Part shown: piece after piece, positions 46,082-56,616 of the stretch
Layout: every line of letters starts with the position of its first letter
Position numbering within the stretch: position 1 is the stretch's first letter
DNA from: Microvelia longipes
Lineage: Eukaryota; Arthropoda; Insecta; Hemiptera; Veliidae
NCBI GenBank assembly: GCA_018340805.1
Contig: JACMZG010001914.1
Location: 2,108,058 to 2,172,057, forward strand
Length of the DNA: 64,000 nt
Reading direction: 5' to 3'
Translations under genes and position numbers: made by a program
Notes under the pieces: generated by a model
The model's database searches: none
Told to the model about the DNA's origin: nothing
The model's input: the letters and a program-made list of their open reading frames with translations, nothing else

Positions 46082-47262
46082 TTTTCTCATTTATACCGTA
46101 GGTATATAAAAAAGTATTGTGTTAGCAAAAAAATCCGAAACCGGGATGAAACCGGAATTATCAGTTTCAGATGTTTTTGAGGCATCCTGAGTGGGTTGTC
46201 TATCTGTATGTGTGTGTGTGAGTGTGTAATCATCGCAGCTCCTAGTGTATTTATGCTAGAGAGTTGAAACTTTGTAGAAAAATCAATCTACTGCTGTAGT
46301 TGTGCTATTAGGAAAATATTTTTTGTATGACGTCAAAACCTGATGACTTGGTGAAAATTTCAAAAAAATCATAAAACGCGGAAAATTGAAATTTGGCACG
46401 CATGCAGCTATGTATAAGAATAACATATGTGCTAAGTTTCATCTCATTATCAGCATTAGTTTAATTTTTATCGAATGACTTGTGTACGTTTTTATAAAAA
46501 AATGTAAAAAATCAGAAAATAATTTTGAAATTTAATGCAAGTGTACACCTTTACCTAATAAATAAGTACACAAAGTTTCGTTTCAATACGATAAGTATAT
46601 CCATGAGTTTTGTTGGATCATAAAAATTAAGTAGCATTGAGCGTGGTATGGATGACCGCTGAGAATGAAACGGATGCATTTACTATCTGAGGACGAGTGA
46701 AGCGAGTCTGAAGACATGTTGCTGTATAAATTTGGCGAATTGTATATTCGCCAATTGGTTAGAGGTGGTATAGACAATAGTGACCCTGTTCTGTGATCAA
46801 AGAATACAGTCTGCCAACTATGGATACATTTCATCCATCATTAATGTCCCGGGACGACGTGGCAATCATCTCTTCACATCAGTACTCACTCAAATTATAA
46901 GTTTTTTTCTTTAAATTACTTAATGAAGAACTTTTAGTTAAAAATAAGAATTAATTATAAGTTTTCAATAATCAAGTCACAAGTTAAGGTTACAATAGTG
47001 GACTCTCAGGTACTCCTTTTTTTACTAAATTTAAATGTCCTTTACTTTCATTTTATTTTTAAGTACAGTCCTCAGTTAGTTTATCGTAGAAAACATTGGT
47101 AATTAAAAACATTTTGTTAATTGTATATTTGCCAATATACAAATTGGCGAATATACAATTGAATATACAACAGTCTATATTGCTTCGAGTCTGAAGCAGG
47201 AAGGATGAGCGTAGTGAATCCGATGTGATAAGGACTAGTTCCGAGTTACTTCGTACCTAGGA
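46082..47262 (+). repeat. 5S-like dispersed repeat, full copy with nested insertion
   Basis: Head, middle and 5S-like stretch (46615-46672: GGATCATAAAAATTAAGTAG, then GGATGACCGCTGAGAAT) are present. The tail resumes after the insertion at 46738-47160 with GAAGGATGAGCGTAG. The end runs into an inverted GGAACGGGTACGGGATACCTC, a head-to-head tail. Confidence 0.8.
46738..47160. mobile_element. MITE with perfect 19-bp TIRs
   Basis: AATTGTATATTCGCCAATT at 46738-46756 and its exact reverse complement at 47142-47160 bound 423 bp of noncoding DNA that interrupts a 5S-like repeat. An extra inverted GTATATTTGCCAATATAC lies near the right end. Confidence 0.75.
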
Positions 47263-47696
47263 ACGGGTACGGGATACCTCAATTTTTTCTTATATAAGAT
47301 TTATTTCTTATAGTCAAAGTTTAATATTTCTTAGCAATATAAAAACCTACCCCGATTAGAATTGTAAATTATTATCTTGTTTATGTTATGTTGTTTTTAT
47401 GAAATATAGTAAATAGTCTTGGTTTTTATAAAACATTTACTCCCGGGATCTATTAGTTAAATGCGAGTCAGGTAGTAAAAGCGAGAATACAGAAATAAAG
47501 TATAACATTCCGCAAGAAATAAAATAAACTGATCAAGATAATACTCTACCATTCACATCGAGAGAAGTCAAGAATTATATCTTATAAGAATAGAAATATA
47601 AGAAAACAACTTTAAACTAATAAAAACTAAAAAAGACAATAAACACAATAAAAAGATGCAGCAAGAACAAAATTAATTCTTATAAAAAATCGATAC
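47263..47696 (-). other. MyoD gene intron, downstream of bHLH exon
   Basis: AT-rich. The donor CAG|GTATCG at 47691-47696 starts this intron. No further exon was recognised. Confidence 0.5.
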
Positions 47697-47858
47697 CTGG
47701 TTGCGAGGATGTTGAGAATTATTAGCTTGATCAGCTTGAAGTATGTCTTCTAAGGAGACAATGTATTCTATAGCATTCCTTAGTATTTCGACTTTAGGCA
47801 ATCTTTGACTAGGATCACTCGATGTTCTACGTTTTAATGCTTCGAACGCTTCGTTTAC
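47697..47858 (-). CDS. nau: MyoD exon: helix-loop-helix
   Basis: 54 codons, phase 0 to phase 0. The acceptor is TTTCAG at 47859-47864 and the donor GTATCG at 47691-47696. It encodes both helices and the loop, then a polar tail [13 protein letters not shown]. No stop; the family's C-terminal activation domain must follow in another exon. Confidence 0.92.
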
Positions 47859-50800
47859 CTGAAACATCAACAGAATAGTAAGTATGGAGCAGCAGAATGG
47901 TAAGCATGAAACAGAATAGGAAGTATAAGGCAGAATTGTAAGTATAGAGCAGCAGAATTAAAGGTATGAAGCAACGGAGTTGTAAGTATGGAGCAGCAGA
48001 ATAGTAAGTATGAAGCAGAATTGTAAGTATGAAGAGTAAAACTAAGCACAATGTAAGAAATAAATAAGTATAACGAGTGGGCCCGCCCACTCTCGGCGCC
48101 TTTGGCGCCCCTCCCCCCACCCCAACGGCTGCGCCTTCGGCGCAGCAAATGGCGACTGCAGCTTCGCTGCAGCCATGTATAAACAATAATATATAAAAAA
48201 ACTGCGCCTTCGGCGCAGCAAATGACAACTGCAGCTTCGCTGCAGCCATGTCTAAACGATGATATATAAAAAGACTGCGCCTTCGGCGCAGCAAATGACA
48301 ACTGCAGCTTCGCTGCAGCCATTTACTGACCCTAACGATATTGGTATCGATGGAAAGCTTATAAAGTAAGCTAACTTTTTACAATGTTAACAAACTCTGT
48401 ATCTTGTACCTGTAACGATTTACAGACTGTCAAAAGTGAAATGAAGTATGGCATTTTTGCGATGACCTCTACAGCCAAAAGTATGACTTGCATCAAAATG
48501 TTTTTCGAATAAAAGTTGTTCATTTAGTCAATACAAACAATTAGAGACTAATTTTACTTCAATATCTTAATAAATAGCTGAGATAGACCCCATTGAAGTT
48601 TTGACCTAAAATCCAAGATGGCGGCCAAACCGGAAATGGAAAAAATATTTCCCTCGACAGATTTTTAGTCCAAGCCAATGCCAAAAGAATGGCTATCTCA
48701 GAAATCCAATTTTCAAACATTTTGGTTCCTTAGGTATAGCCGTTTTCCCGCCAAAAATAAAAACGCGGGTCATTAAAAAGTTAACATTTTGTGAGTTAAT
48801 AGTACGCACAGTTTTGTTAGGATTCTAAAACACCCAAAAATTTTAATTGTAAACGCATTTCCTGGGAGGAGTATCCCCCCCCGTTTTTGCACTCGTAAAA
48901 AAAGCGCCAAAAAACCGGAAAAAAATTCTGGCGGGAAAACGAAAATTTTTGAAAAACTTTTACTTATTGGTCCTTTTAGATCACGTGACGCCTCAAATAA
49001 CGTATTTTGTCCCAACTCACTACCACCAACCGGAACGGAGTTATTCCGGTTTGAAAGTTAGTGACCCCAAAAACGATACTTATGGTACTTGGCACAAAAT
49101 TGTTACCCACTGCAATTTGTAGGTAATAAAGAGTACTAACTCCGTATAATTAGAATTTTTCCTCTATCTTCAACCGTTCGGCCTCCAGAGCGTTCCGAAA
49201 ATCCGAAAAGTCACCGCCATCTCTATTTTGCCAAAAAAATCCAAGATGGCGGCCGGTGGCATATGGCAAGTATTTTTTCTATAAACTACACAAATACGGA
49301 AACTAACGCAAGTTGTCCGGTTTGAATATCTCAAACAGGTCAAAAGCGACGATTTTTTGAAATTTCGAACGTTTTCTACCGGAAATTTTACTGTGGCGCC
49401 GAAGCGGAAAATTTTCGGTCGGTGAAAATTTAGGAAATTGTAACCAACCTATGTACCGACAAAACCGCATAAACGAACGCACCGATTTCGGAATTTTTTT
49501 TCACACCTATGTATTTTTCATAAGATGTGAACACGGTAGTATCAAAACCGGAAATGCCAGCGTTATGATTGTCCGTTCCGAAAGTACCAACCAATCGACC
49601 AAACAACCGGACCGGTTTCAAAAAAATCGGTTAAAACGCCTACAGTAGCCGGGTATATTCCGATTCCAAGTCAGCACTAAAAAATCAAAAAAATCGATTT
49701 TCGGAAAATTTTTCGACTTTGGACGGTAATATTTTCCGAACCGTACATAGCTAAGAATCCAAACCGGGGGGGATCGTTAGGCCCTTTTGTCTACTATATA
49801 CCATAAAAAGCCGGATTTCGAAATCTTAACTTTAAGCCCATTTCCGGTCGAAAAACTAAAAAAAGTCATGATTTTTAAAAATGACATTTCTCTATAGCGC
49901 CGCCCCCGGGGGCAGTGGAGAAAAAATCTTCGGACAAAAGTTGTAGCCCACCCCCGATATAGTGGGGGTGTTCTGTAGTAACGGAAGCTCTATCTCCAAC
50001 CCTTGACCCCGAAATCCGGTTTCAAAAATTTTCGAAAAGTAAAAAAATTTTCAAACCGGAATTTCGCCCCTACCGAAAAACATTTTCATACCGCCCCCAC
50101 GGACTTTTTTATTCTCTGGAATTTCCGGAATAAAACGGCACTCGTCCAGTTTAAATACGATTTTTCCCCGCGGCTCGGCACGTCTTCAAAGTGTCCGGTC
50201 TCGAACCCCATTCGCTTTACGTTTGCGGGGTCACTATTAGAGATAGACCCCTAGTGTAAGCGTACGCCCCCCTTCATTTTCCGGCGGAAAACGGACGCCG
50301 TTGGAATTTTTCAAATCGGACGACATTTGTAATTTAAAGTATATATACGAAAAATTGCCCGATTTCCGGTTACCGGAAAAGCCGGAAAAAGGCAAAAATC
50401 GAAAAATCCGGTTCCTACGGACGAAATTCAGACTCTCCCCTTTAAAACGACACCACTCCCGCCCCCGTACCGTTTCCGGTTCAATAACGTCGGCCGGAAG
50501 AAAAAAAGCTCTCCTCCCCACCCCCCTCCCCCGTTATCCGTCCGCCATTTAATTTAGCATCTTAATATATAATGTACCAGTGATGACACGAGGGATTAGA
50601 ATTGATACTCAATATCACTATGTTTAGCGATATTATTAGTAGTTAGAGGTTTATAACGGCCAAAGGGTTTAAAGCACTTCGCTTTACATCCTCTCAGTTA
50701 AACAGCAATGCCCGGTATCTGTTACACTCGCTTCGGCGGCACATATAGTGCTAATAGTGTTCTAAACACGAAACATAGTTATTAATTAAGGCTTCAATTA

Positions 50801-53448
50801 AGTGGGTAACTTACTTGGGTTTGAACTAGTGGTACCCCTAACCCTCTTTAATCTGTTAATAACTATGGGTAAGTTGGATCACTTGGTAAATGAGCCACTT
50901 TATTCATCTCTATTTGCTAACTCCCTTAGATACAAGAGAGTCAGGTTACCATGCGACCTCTCTGCATGGAATTTCAACCTTATAAGACATCTTAAGTCCT
51001 AAATCATTAACTGGGACAAAAATGATCCTACGACTCCAAGGGAAGATATTTGTATAGCATCTCACAGATATACCCTTGGACTCTACTTCTATGTCAATAT
51101 ATGTATATCTGCTATTACAGTTATTGCTACAGAAAAATCCGCGAAACTACAACTAGTTCCGGCAGCTGTAACTAGGACCATCAAGTGCCTAACTGCAATA
51201 CTAAACCTTCCTTCCCTTGAAAACACTATGTGCATTGAGCACACCAAGTGTGTTTACGCTGCAGAGTTAAAACTTTGTACAAATATCAATTTTAAAGTCT
51301 GTTTGTGCTATTCAGAAAATACTGTTTTCATGACGGCATTGACGGTCTCTTATGACTGAGCATCAAAAATTTATAAACCTCGGAAAAATGATGGGATCAA
51401 TGTGAAATTTGTCACGTATGTGGTACTTCAAAAGAAAACCAAATGTGCAAAGTTTTAAATACTATCAGCATTAGTTCAAATTCTATCCAATAAAATGTAT
51501 ACGTTATGTAAAAAACCGTTACATCAGAAAAATAACCAGTTCTTTGAAACTTGGCGCTAGTGAATTTCTTCGTATAATAAACAAGCCATATTTTATTTCA
51601 ATATGGCTAGTAAATTGACGGTTTTCGTTGGATCTCTTTAGTTAAGGTGCGTAGAGCGTGTTGGTTAAGTGGATGGGTGGCCGCAGGGCTTAAAACTGAT
51701 CATTCTTGCGTGAGGGTGAGCCATGATGTACTAAATTATAAATTAGGAGTTTTTCATGTTCAGAAGACGAGTGAAGATTGTACGAAGTTATGAGAAAGAG
51801 TGTAGCACATACAATAAGGGGAAGATAATAAGGGGAAGATAATTCCTGAGATACCCCGCAGCGGATTTACATCGTGTTAGAGGAAATGTGCCTTATTTGA
51901 GTCAACTTTAGTTTGCTTAATGGAAAAAAATTTCACAATCACTTCCATTAGAAAGGAGTAATTTTGCTTTAATGAGAAAAAAACTTACTTTTCTAAGTCT
52001 GCGTCTTTCTCTCAGTGTGGCGGCTTTTCTTCTGTCAACTGCCACAGTTTTCTTTTTACAAGCTTTACACGCCCATAGTAAACATCTTCTAGATTCATCA
52101 CCGTGGTTCTAAATATATAATGGAATAAAGTTAGAATTATCAATGCTATTTAGTAGGGATAGGTAAAAAATACAAAAATAAGCTTATTTTTCTCGTGGAA
52201 ATTCGCTTAAACTAATTTTACCAAGCATTCTGTATAAGTTTATATTAAGTGTTTATATGAAGAAACAATTTAAGAAATAAATCAAGTCTAGGGGTCACTG
52301 GTGTACCATCCTTTACAGGAAGAATCTCGAGGCTATATTCACCCACTCGTATCTTTTTATTAAGGACATTAACAATATAATTTTAATTAACTAAAAGATC
52401 TTGTTGAGCTGACCCATTCTACTGAATTTCATATCTTTAACCATTCAAGGTGTTAAGATATGGCTCAAAGTTAGGTAGTTTTGACACACTCACTCACTCA
52501 ACAAATTCTAAGGCACTTCGTAGAGACATAAAATTTGGTATATAGATAAATTTGGATGTGGAAATAAAAAAAAATGTAAAAATCTAACATTTTCAGTTCC
52601 TTCTACCCAATATGTTCTACCTAAGTTGAAAGGTATTCGTTAACTCAATCTTACGTATAAAGAAACTATTTGACAACTAGCGCTACCTAGTAGAGCACAC
52701 CAAAACTATGAATAGCGAAAGTTTTATTATGACAGAACATATGAAATATTTTACGCAATTTATCTATTGTTTAATTAAATAAATAGAACTGTTTATATAT
52801 TATATAATATATAATAATATAATATAATAATATATATTATATACTGAATAATAAATAAGTGGTGTAATATGCTGTAACTAATTAACAATTTTACAATATT
52901 TCTTGGAGTAATTTTGTAATGAATAATGTTCAAGCTTTCAGAAAGGAATGAAATCCCAACAAAAACACATGCGTGTAAAAAAGAGTCAAGTCCTGCGTAA
53001 AAAGATTTGAGATCATTAAATTAGTCACTTTCACGTTGAGACTTTGCCAATACGCAGCACATTCAGAAATGCAAAGTAAGCTTTTAAAAAGGCTAAATAT
53101 ATTATTCTAGGGTATCTTAAGCTGCGTAACGGCCAAGTCACTAAGTTAAATCGCCAAGACCTCAAATATTTCCAAGCATTTTTGGGAACCTACGACTTGG
53201 CTTATTCAATGATCTCACAACTTTTAATGCTAGACTTGGTTCTTTAGTTACACGCATGTGTTTTTGTTGGGATATTTGTTTACAGAGAGATGTTTGTCTT
53301 TGTATACAGGTGAATTGTTTGTTTTTATGCTTAAGCCTTGCCAAAATATCGAAAGCTCAACAAAATTAATTTCAAGCGGATGTCCACAGGGAATGGCTAT
53401 AAGGGTTAAGCACTATTATATATATATATATATTATATAATATTATAG

Positions 53449-53519
<71 letters not shown>

Positions 53520-55561
53520 TACTTCCAATATCCAACACATTTTAAAAGAATATGGTTTGATTAACTTCGATAATATATTTAAAATCAGTTAATATTATCA
53601 TAAGTTTAGGTTGTTATTGATACTTAATTGCTTAAAATAATGTTGATTTAAAAGTAAAATATTTGATCACAACTTATATTTACCTGGTGAATATGTGAGG
53701 GAGGTGCAAGTACATGATCATCACCTGAGTCTAATTCATCTTTATCACCATGCCTGTAAAAACAATGATTTCTATTAAGTTGACAAATAGAAATATGCAG
53801 TAGAAACAAAGATTTCATTCGAGTTGCTCACATCTTCCAATTGCATAGCTGCAGTTTTTTTAAAGAAGCTAACTTTTTTCAACAAATATAATAATTGACA
53901 CAATATAATTGTGTAAGAGACACCTAAGAAACCTAACAAGCAAAATGCAATGTTACATCTGGGAACTGTTCCATCATTCGACAACATCTCATTGATGGCT
54001 CGACATAATGTCATGTACACTCTGTTTCGTTACGTCTAACTCATCAGGGCGCCGACAAAACCTAAACTCACTCTAACCTTCAATTATTTCTGAAGAATAT
54101 AATGTGATGTATTTACCAGAGACGAGCGGTCTCAATCTGCGATGCAGACTGTAGCATTGCTCTTGCTTGTTACATTTCCTAGGTGTTCTCGCACCATAAT
54201 ATTGTGTCAACTATTCCTGTTTTTGCAAACTGGTAGTATCATGACTATATTTGTTTTGCTTGCCATGATGCGATGGCGGTAAGGAGTACGTCGTCTCTGG
54301 TAAATACTTCACCTATAGTTCGGAATTAATGAGTCAGGTGAGTTCGGCTCTGTCGCGCGCCCTGATGAGTTACACGTAACGAACAGAGTGGAACATGACA
54401 TTATGTCGACATCAATGATGACGAATGTCGAATGATGGACAGTTTTCCAGATGTAGCTTGCATTTCCTTGTTACATTTCCTAGGTGCTCTCGCACAATTA
54501 TAAATCGGTAGTATCAAATGATATAAATATATATTATTATAAAAAACAAAGATCTCAGAATATTTTGTATTTATTTAATTTTTCTTAATTGATTTCATCA
54601 TATAGATTTATAGTTTACTAATTACAGTCTTTGACTTTTGTATATAGACATGTATATAATTATTTATTTACTACTGTATAGACATGTATACAATTATTTA
54701 TTTTCCTTTGTATAGACATGTATACAATTATTTATTTACTTTTGTATAGACATGTATACAATTGTTTGTCGAGCCATAAGTATGACGATGTCGAATGATG
54801 GAACAGTTCCCAGATGTAGCATTGCATTTTGCTTGTTCATTTCCTTGGTGTCTCTCGCACATTATATGTGTCAACTATTCATGTTTTGCAAACTCGGTAG
54901 TATCAAAATGATATATGTTTTGCTTTGCCATGCATGATGGCGGTAAGGAGCACCTCGTCTCTGGTATACTTCACATTATATTCTTCGGAATTAATTGAAG
55001 GTCAGAGTAAGTTCAGGCTCTGTCGGCGCCTGATGAGTTAGACGTAACGAACAGAGTGGGACATGACATTATGTCGAGCCATCAAGTATGCGAATGTCGA
55101 ATGATGGACAGTTCCAGATGTGCATTGCATTTTGCTTGTTACATTTCCTTGGTGTCTCTCGCACAATTATTTGTGTAAACTATTCATGTTTTGCAAAACT
55201 CGGTAGTATCAAATGATATATGTATACAATTATTTATTGACTTTTGTATAGACATTTATACAATTATTTATTCGCTTTTACTTTTTTTATTTACAAAATA
55301 AAATTAAGATTGGATTTTTTTTGCATAGACAATACTTTTTCCATAAACCTGCGGTAAAAATGGGGAATATATCAACAACCTCATAAGTGTCAAAGTGCAA
55401 ACAAATATCCAGTTATATCAGGAGCTACCCAACTTTTAAAATGCATCTGTATTGTAAGTTATTTTTTGGAGTTGGTGGAAGAAATGTACTCACCGTTCAT
55501 CGTGATCTTCTGACGAACTGTGCCATGAATTCTCACCTGCGTCACTCTGACCACTTGTGAC
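47697..55561 (-). CDS. nau: MyoD/nautilus myogenic bHLH transcription factor (four internal exons)
   Basis: Minus-strand exons 55494-55561, 53684-53753, 51989-52109 and 47697-47858 have GT/AG borders. Phases agree at the first two junctions and at the bHLH junction. The product is a nuclear E-box-binding activator of muscle fate that dimerises with E proteins. The order matches the family: acidic region, a DDHVLAP segment, Cys-rich [11 protein letters not shown], basic region [14 protein letters not shown] with the myogenic Ala-Thr and the junction Lys, then helix-loop-helix [20 protein letters not shown] to SLEDILQ. The start and C-terminal exons are not found. Exon 51989-52109 carries one apparent extra base (T4 on the coding strand at 52080-52083) that shifts the frame. 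[17 protein letters not shown] is of the arthropod type. Confidence 0.88.
47868..48040. repeat. GCAGAATTGTAAGTATG tandem repeat
   Basis: About seven ~24-bp units of AGCAGAATNGTAAGTATGGA just upstream (in the gene's sense) of the bHLH exon. On the minus strand they are rich in CATACTTAC and pyrimidines, next to the acceptor site. Confidence 0.8.
48093..48322. repeat. Tandem GC-rich hairpin repeats in MyoD intron
   Basis: Three ~70-bp units each hold two perfect hairpins: CTGCGCC-TTC-GGCGCAG and CTGCAGC-TTC-GCTGCAG. They are joined by AAATGGCGA or AAATGACAA and AT-rich spacers. GGCGCCTTTGGCGCC precedes them. Read on the minus (gene sense) strand the loops are GAA; the second hairpin centres on GCGAAGC. 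Open frames across this block on the minus strand are by-products of the repeat. Confidence 0.9.
48340..50560. other. CCGGAAA-rich block of atypical composition
   Basis: A ~2.2-kb stretch, more GC-rich than its surroundings, is dense in CCGGAA/TTCCGG, GCGGAAA, ATGGCGGCC and homopolymer C/G runs. Small open frames on both strands (49430-50552) overlap each other and have no domain. They reflect composition. It lies within the MyoD intron 47859-51988. Motifs near its left end (AAGATGGCGGCC, GATGGAAAGCTTATAAAG) echo 10.8-11.3 kb. Confidence 0.6.
50561..51254. other. MyoD intron, unclassified
   Basis: Non-repetitive to the eye. A 66-codon plus-strand frame at 50802-51002 has no recognisable domain and is not called. 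Confidence 0.4.
51255..51870 (+). repeat. Divergent 5S-like dispersed repeat
   Basis: An old copy: AGAGTTAAAACTTTGTACAA, TCATGACGGCATTGACGG, and a 5S-like stretch at 51638-51690 with GTTAAGGTGCGTAGAGCGTG and GTGGATGGGTGGCCGC. The tail resembles GATACCCCGCAGCGGA. Confidence 0.65.
51989..52109 (-). CDS. nau: MyoD exon: Cys-rich motif and basic region
   Basis: Bounded by ATTTAG (acceptor) and GTAAGT (donor). The 3' part encodes [20 protein letters not shown] and the basic region in frame with the next exon. The 5' part, in frame with the previous exon, reads NHGDESRRC. The two frames meet at 52080-52083 and are one base out of register (121 bp rather than 120). Either an assembly homopolymer error or a real disabling insertion. 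Confidence 0.88.
52110..53683 (-). other. MyoD intron
   Basis: AT-rich, with (AT)n tracts near 52795-52850 and 53415-53520. Near 52950-53350 short stretches occur in direct and inverted order (AACAAAAACACATGCGTGTA versus TACACGCATGTG), a foldback. Confidence 0.5.
53684..53753 (-). CDS. nau: MyoD exon: acidic linker
   Basis: 70 bp, phase 2 to phase 0. Acceptor TTTACAG, donor GTAAAT. Encodes [20 protein letters not shown] and a few more residues; the HVLAP word is conserved upstream of the Cys-rich motif in MyoD-family proteins. Confidence 0.85.
54020..54060 (-). ncRNA. Hammerhead ribozyme motif, monomer A
   Basis: Minus strand, with every core element: 5' stem III strand UUUUGU; C17 of GUC; the self-complementary GGCGCC in the stem I position; CUGAUGA; stem II GUUA-GACG-UAAC; GAA; then A15.1 starting the stem III strand ACAGAG. 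Stem III pairs over six positions with G-U wobbles. Stem I is too short to close alone and would suit a dimer. This copy is in the same sense as the MyoD transcript. Confidence 0.75.
54348..54388 (+). ncRNA. Hammerhead ribozyme motif, monomer B
   Basis: CUCUGU, C17, GCGCGCC, CUGAUGA, stem II GUUA-CACG-UAAC, GAA, CAGAG. Stem III matches without wobble. One A of the GAAA run is missing, either a real defect or an assembly deletion. Confidence 0.65.
54640..54765. repeat. GTATAGACATGTATACAATT tandem repeat
   Basis: Four or more ~38-bp units with the palindrome TTGTATACATGTCTATAC-like word lie between ribozyme monomers. Related words recur at 55230-55275. Confidence 0.75.
55018..55056 (+). ncRNA. 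Hammerhead ribozyme motif, monomer C
   Basis: CUCUGU, C17, GGCGC, CUGAUGA, stem II GUUA-GACG-UAAC, GAA, CAGAG. Same arrangement as A and B; it lacks one C before the core and one A after GAA relative to A. Confidence 0.65.
55494..55561 (-). CDS. nau: MyoD exon: Ser/Asp-rich N-terminal part
   Basis: 68 bp, phase 0 to phase 2, joining the next exon in frame. Acceptor TTTATTACTAG, donor GTGAGT. Encodes [20 protein letters not shown] and DE. Less conserved; supported by splice phase and position. The upstream start exon was not found up to 64 kb. Confidence 0.7.
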
Positions 55562-55843
55562 CTAGTAATAAACAAAAATATTATACATTCATATTTTAGA
55601 TTTGGTATAAGTAAGTATGAATATTTTAATTTTTATCACCACAAAATCAACGAGTAGGATTATAATAATAATCTTTATCTTTTTCCATAAACCTATCGTA
55701 AAAATGGGGAAAATTAAAAACAGGAGGCCGACTAAAACTATCCCCCCCCCATCTGTCAAGAAGGAAAAGAAAAGAAAAACGCCAAGGCGTAAATTTAGAT
55801 TTGCGCCTAATCTTAAGAGCTTCACGCAATAAAATGGCGAACC
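55562..55843. other. Upstream MyoD intron, AT-rich
   Basis: No start exon recognised. Small frames on both strands here (55589-55832) have no domain. Confidence 0.4.
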
Positions 55844-56110
55844 TGAAACAAGGGAGGAATCATCAAACTACAAAGTCCGTCTTTTCCACAAGAATATCTA
55901 TATTTAAATAAGCAGAGCCGGCTTTCGGCTTTCGTCATCACTGTGCCGGAAAGGCGAGTTTTATATGTTGTCCAAATTCCGTTAAGGGCTTGGAGCAGAC
56001 TCACCTTTCGGCACAGTTGATGGCGAAAGCGGCCTCTATATTAATATGAGATATTCTTGTGGAAAAGACGGAATTTGTAGTTTGATGTTATGAGTAATCC
56101 ACAGATTAGT
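55844..56110. repeat. Foldback element
   Basis: A 36-bp nearly perfect inverted repeat (55864-55899 and 56049-56084, containing CGTCTTTTCCACAAGAATAT) encloses inner inverted copies of GCCGGAAAGGCGAG-like and GATGACGAAAGCCG-like words. The layout resembles the palindromic ribozyme insertion at 33.4 kb, but no complete hammerhead core is readable. Confidence 0.6.
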
Positions 56111-56570
56111 AACGTACCAAGGGAGGAAAAGTTTCGCGCTACCTCGTAACCGATATTTTCTCTAGATAAGAGAAATATTATAAAAGGTTTTGAGGAGGAA
56201 TAGGTCTAAAATAATAAATAAAACTAACTTTGCTGAGCTTTCGATAAAATTTTATCCTTTTCAAGCCTTAACATAATAAATAATAACAAAAAACAATTAC
56301 ATGGTTGCTAACAAATAGATTTTTGGACAACAACTAGAGTAAAAACAAATAATCCGTTAAACAAAAGGGTAACAATATTGATAGTAAATTAAGTTCTAAC
56401 AAAGATCTTCATTAAAACTCTTGTTGGGGCAAGGCCCTCTTAATTAATAAATTTTATATTGATTGCACTTTTTTATTTCTAAACTATTATTAATATATTA
56501 TATATATATTATATATATTATATATATATATTATATATATATATTATATATATATATTTATTATTATACA

Positions 56571-56616
<46 letters not shown>

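Larger units (their letters stand above)
53775..55215. repeat. Cluster of ~300-bp monomers with hammerhead ribozymes
   Basis: Related units occur inverted at about 53775-54130 and direct at about 54140-54500, 54766-55060 and 55061-55215. Shared words, in order, are GACATTATGTCGA, GAATGATGGAACAGTTCCCA, GCATTGCATTTTGCTTGTTA, GGTGTCTCTCGCACAATTAT, CGGTAGTATCAAAATGATAT, GATGGCGGTAAGGAG, TCTCTGGTA and TTCGGAATTAAT, then the ribozyme. Successive GTCGAGCC landmarks at 54770 and 55074 give a ~304-bp period. Copies differ mainly by single-base losses. The cluster fills the MyoD intron 53754-55493. Confidence 0.8.

Noticed and set aside
47827..48322. Long minus-strand frames next to the bHLH exon
   Set aside because: They run through tandem hairpin repeats and into the exon in the wrong frame or across the acceptor site; not protein-coding.
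49430..50552. Several 63-94 codon frames on both strands
   Set aside because: Mutually overlapping, low-complexity, no domain; explained by the CCGGAA-rich composition.
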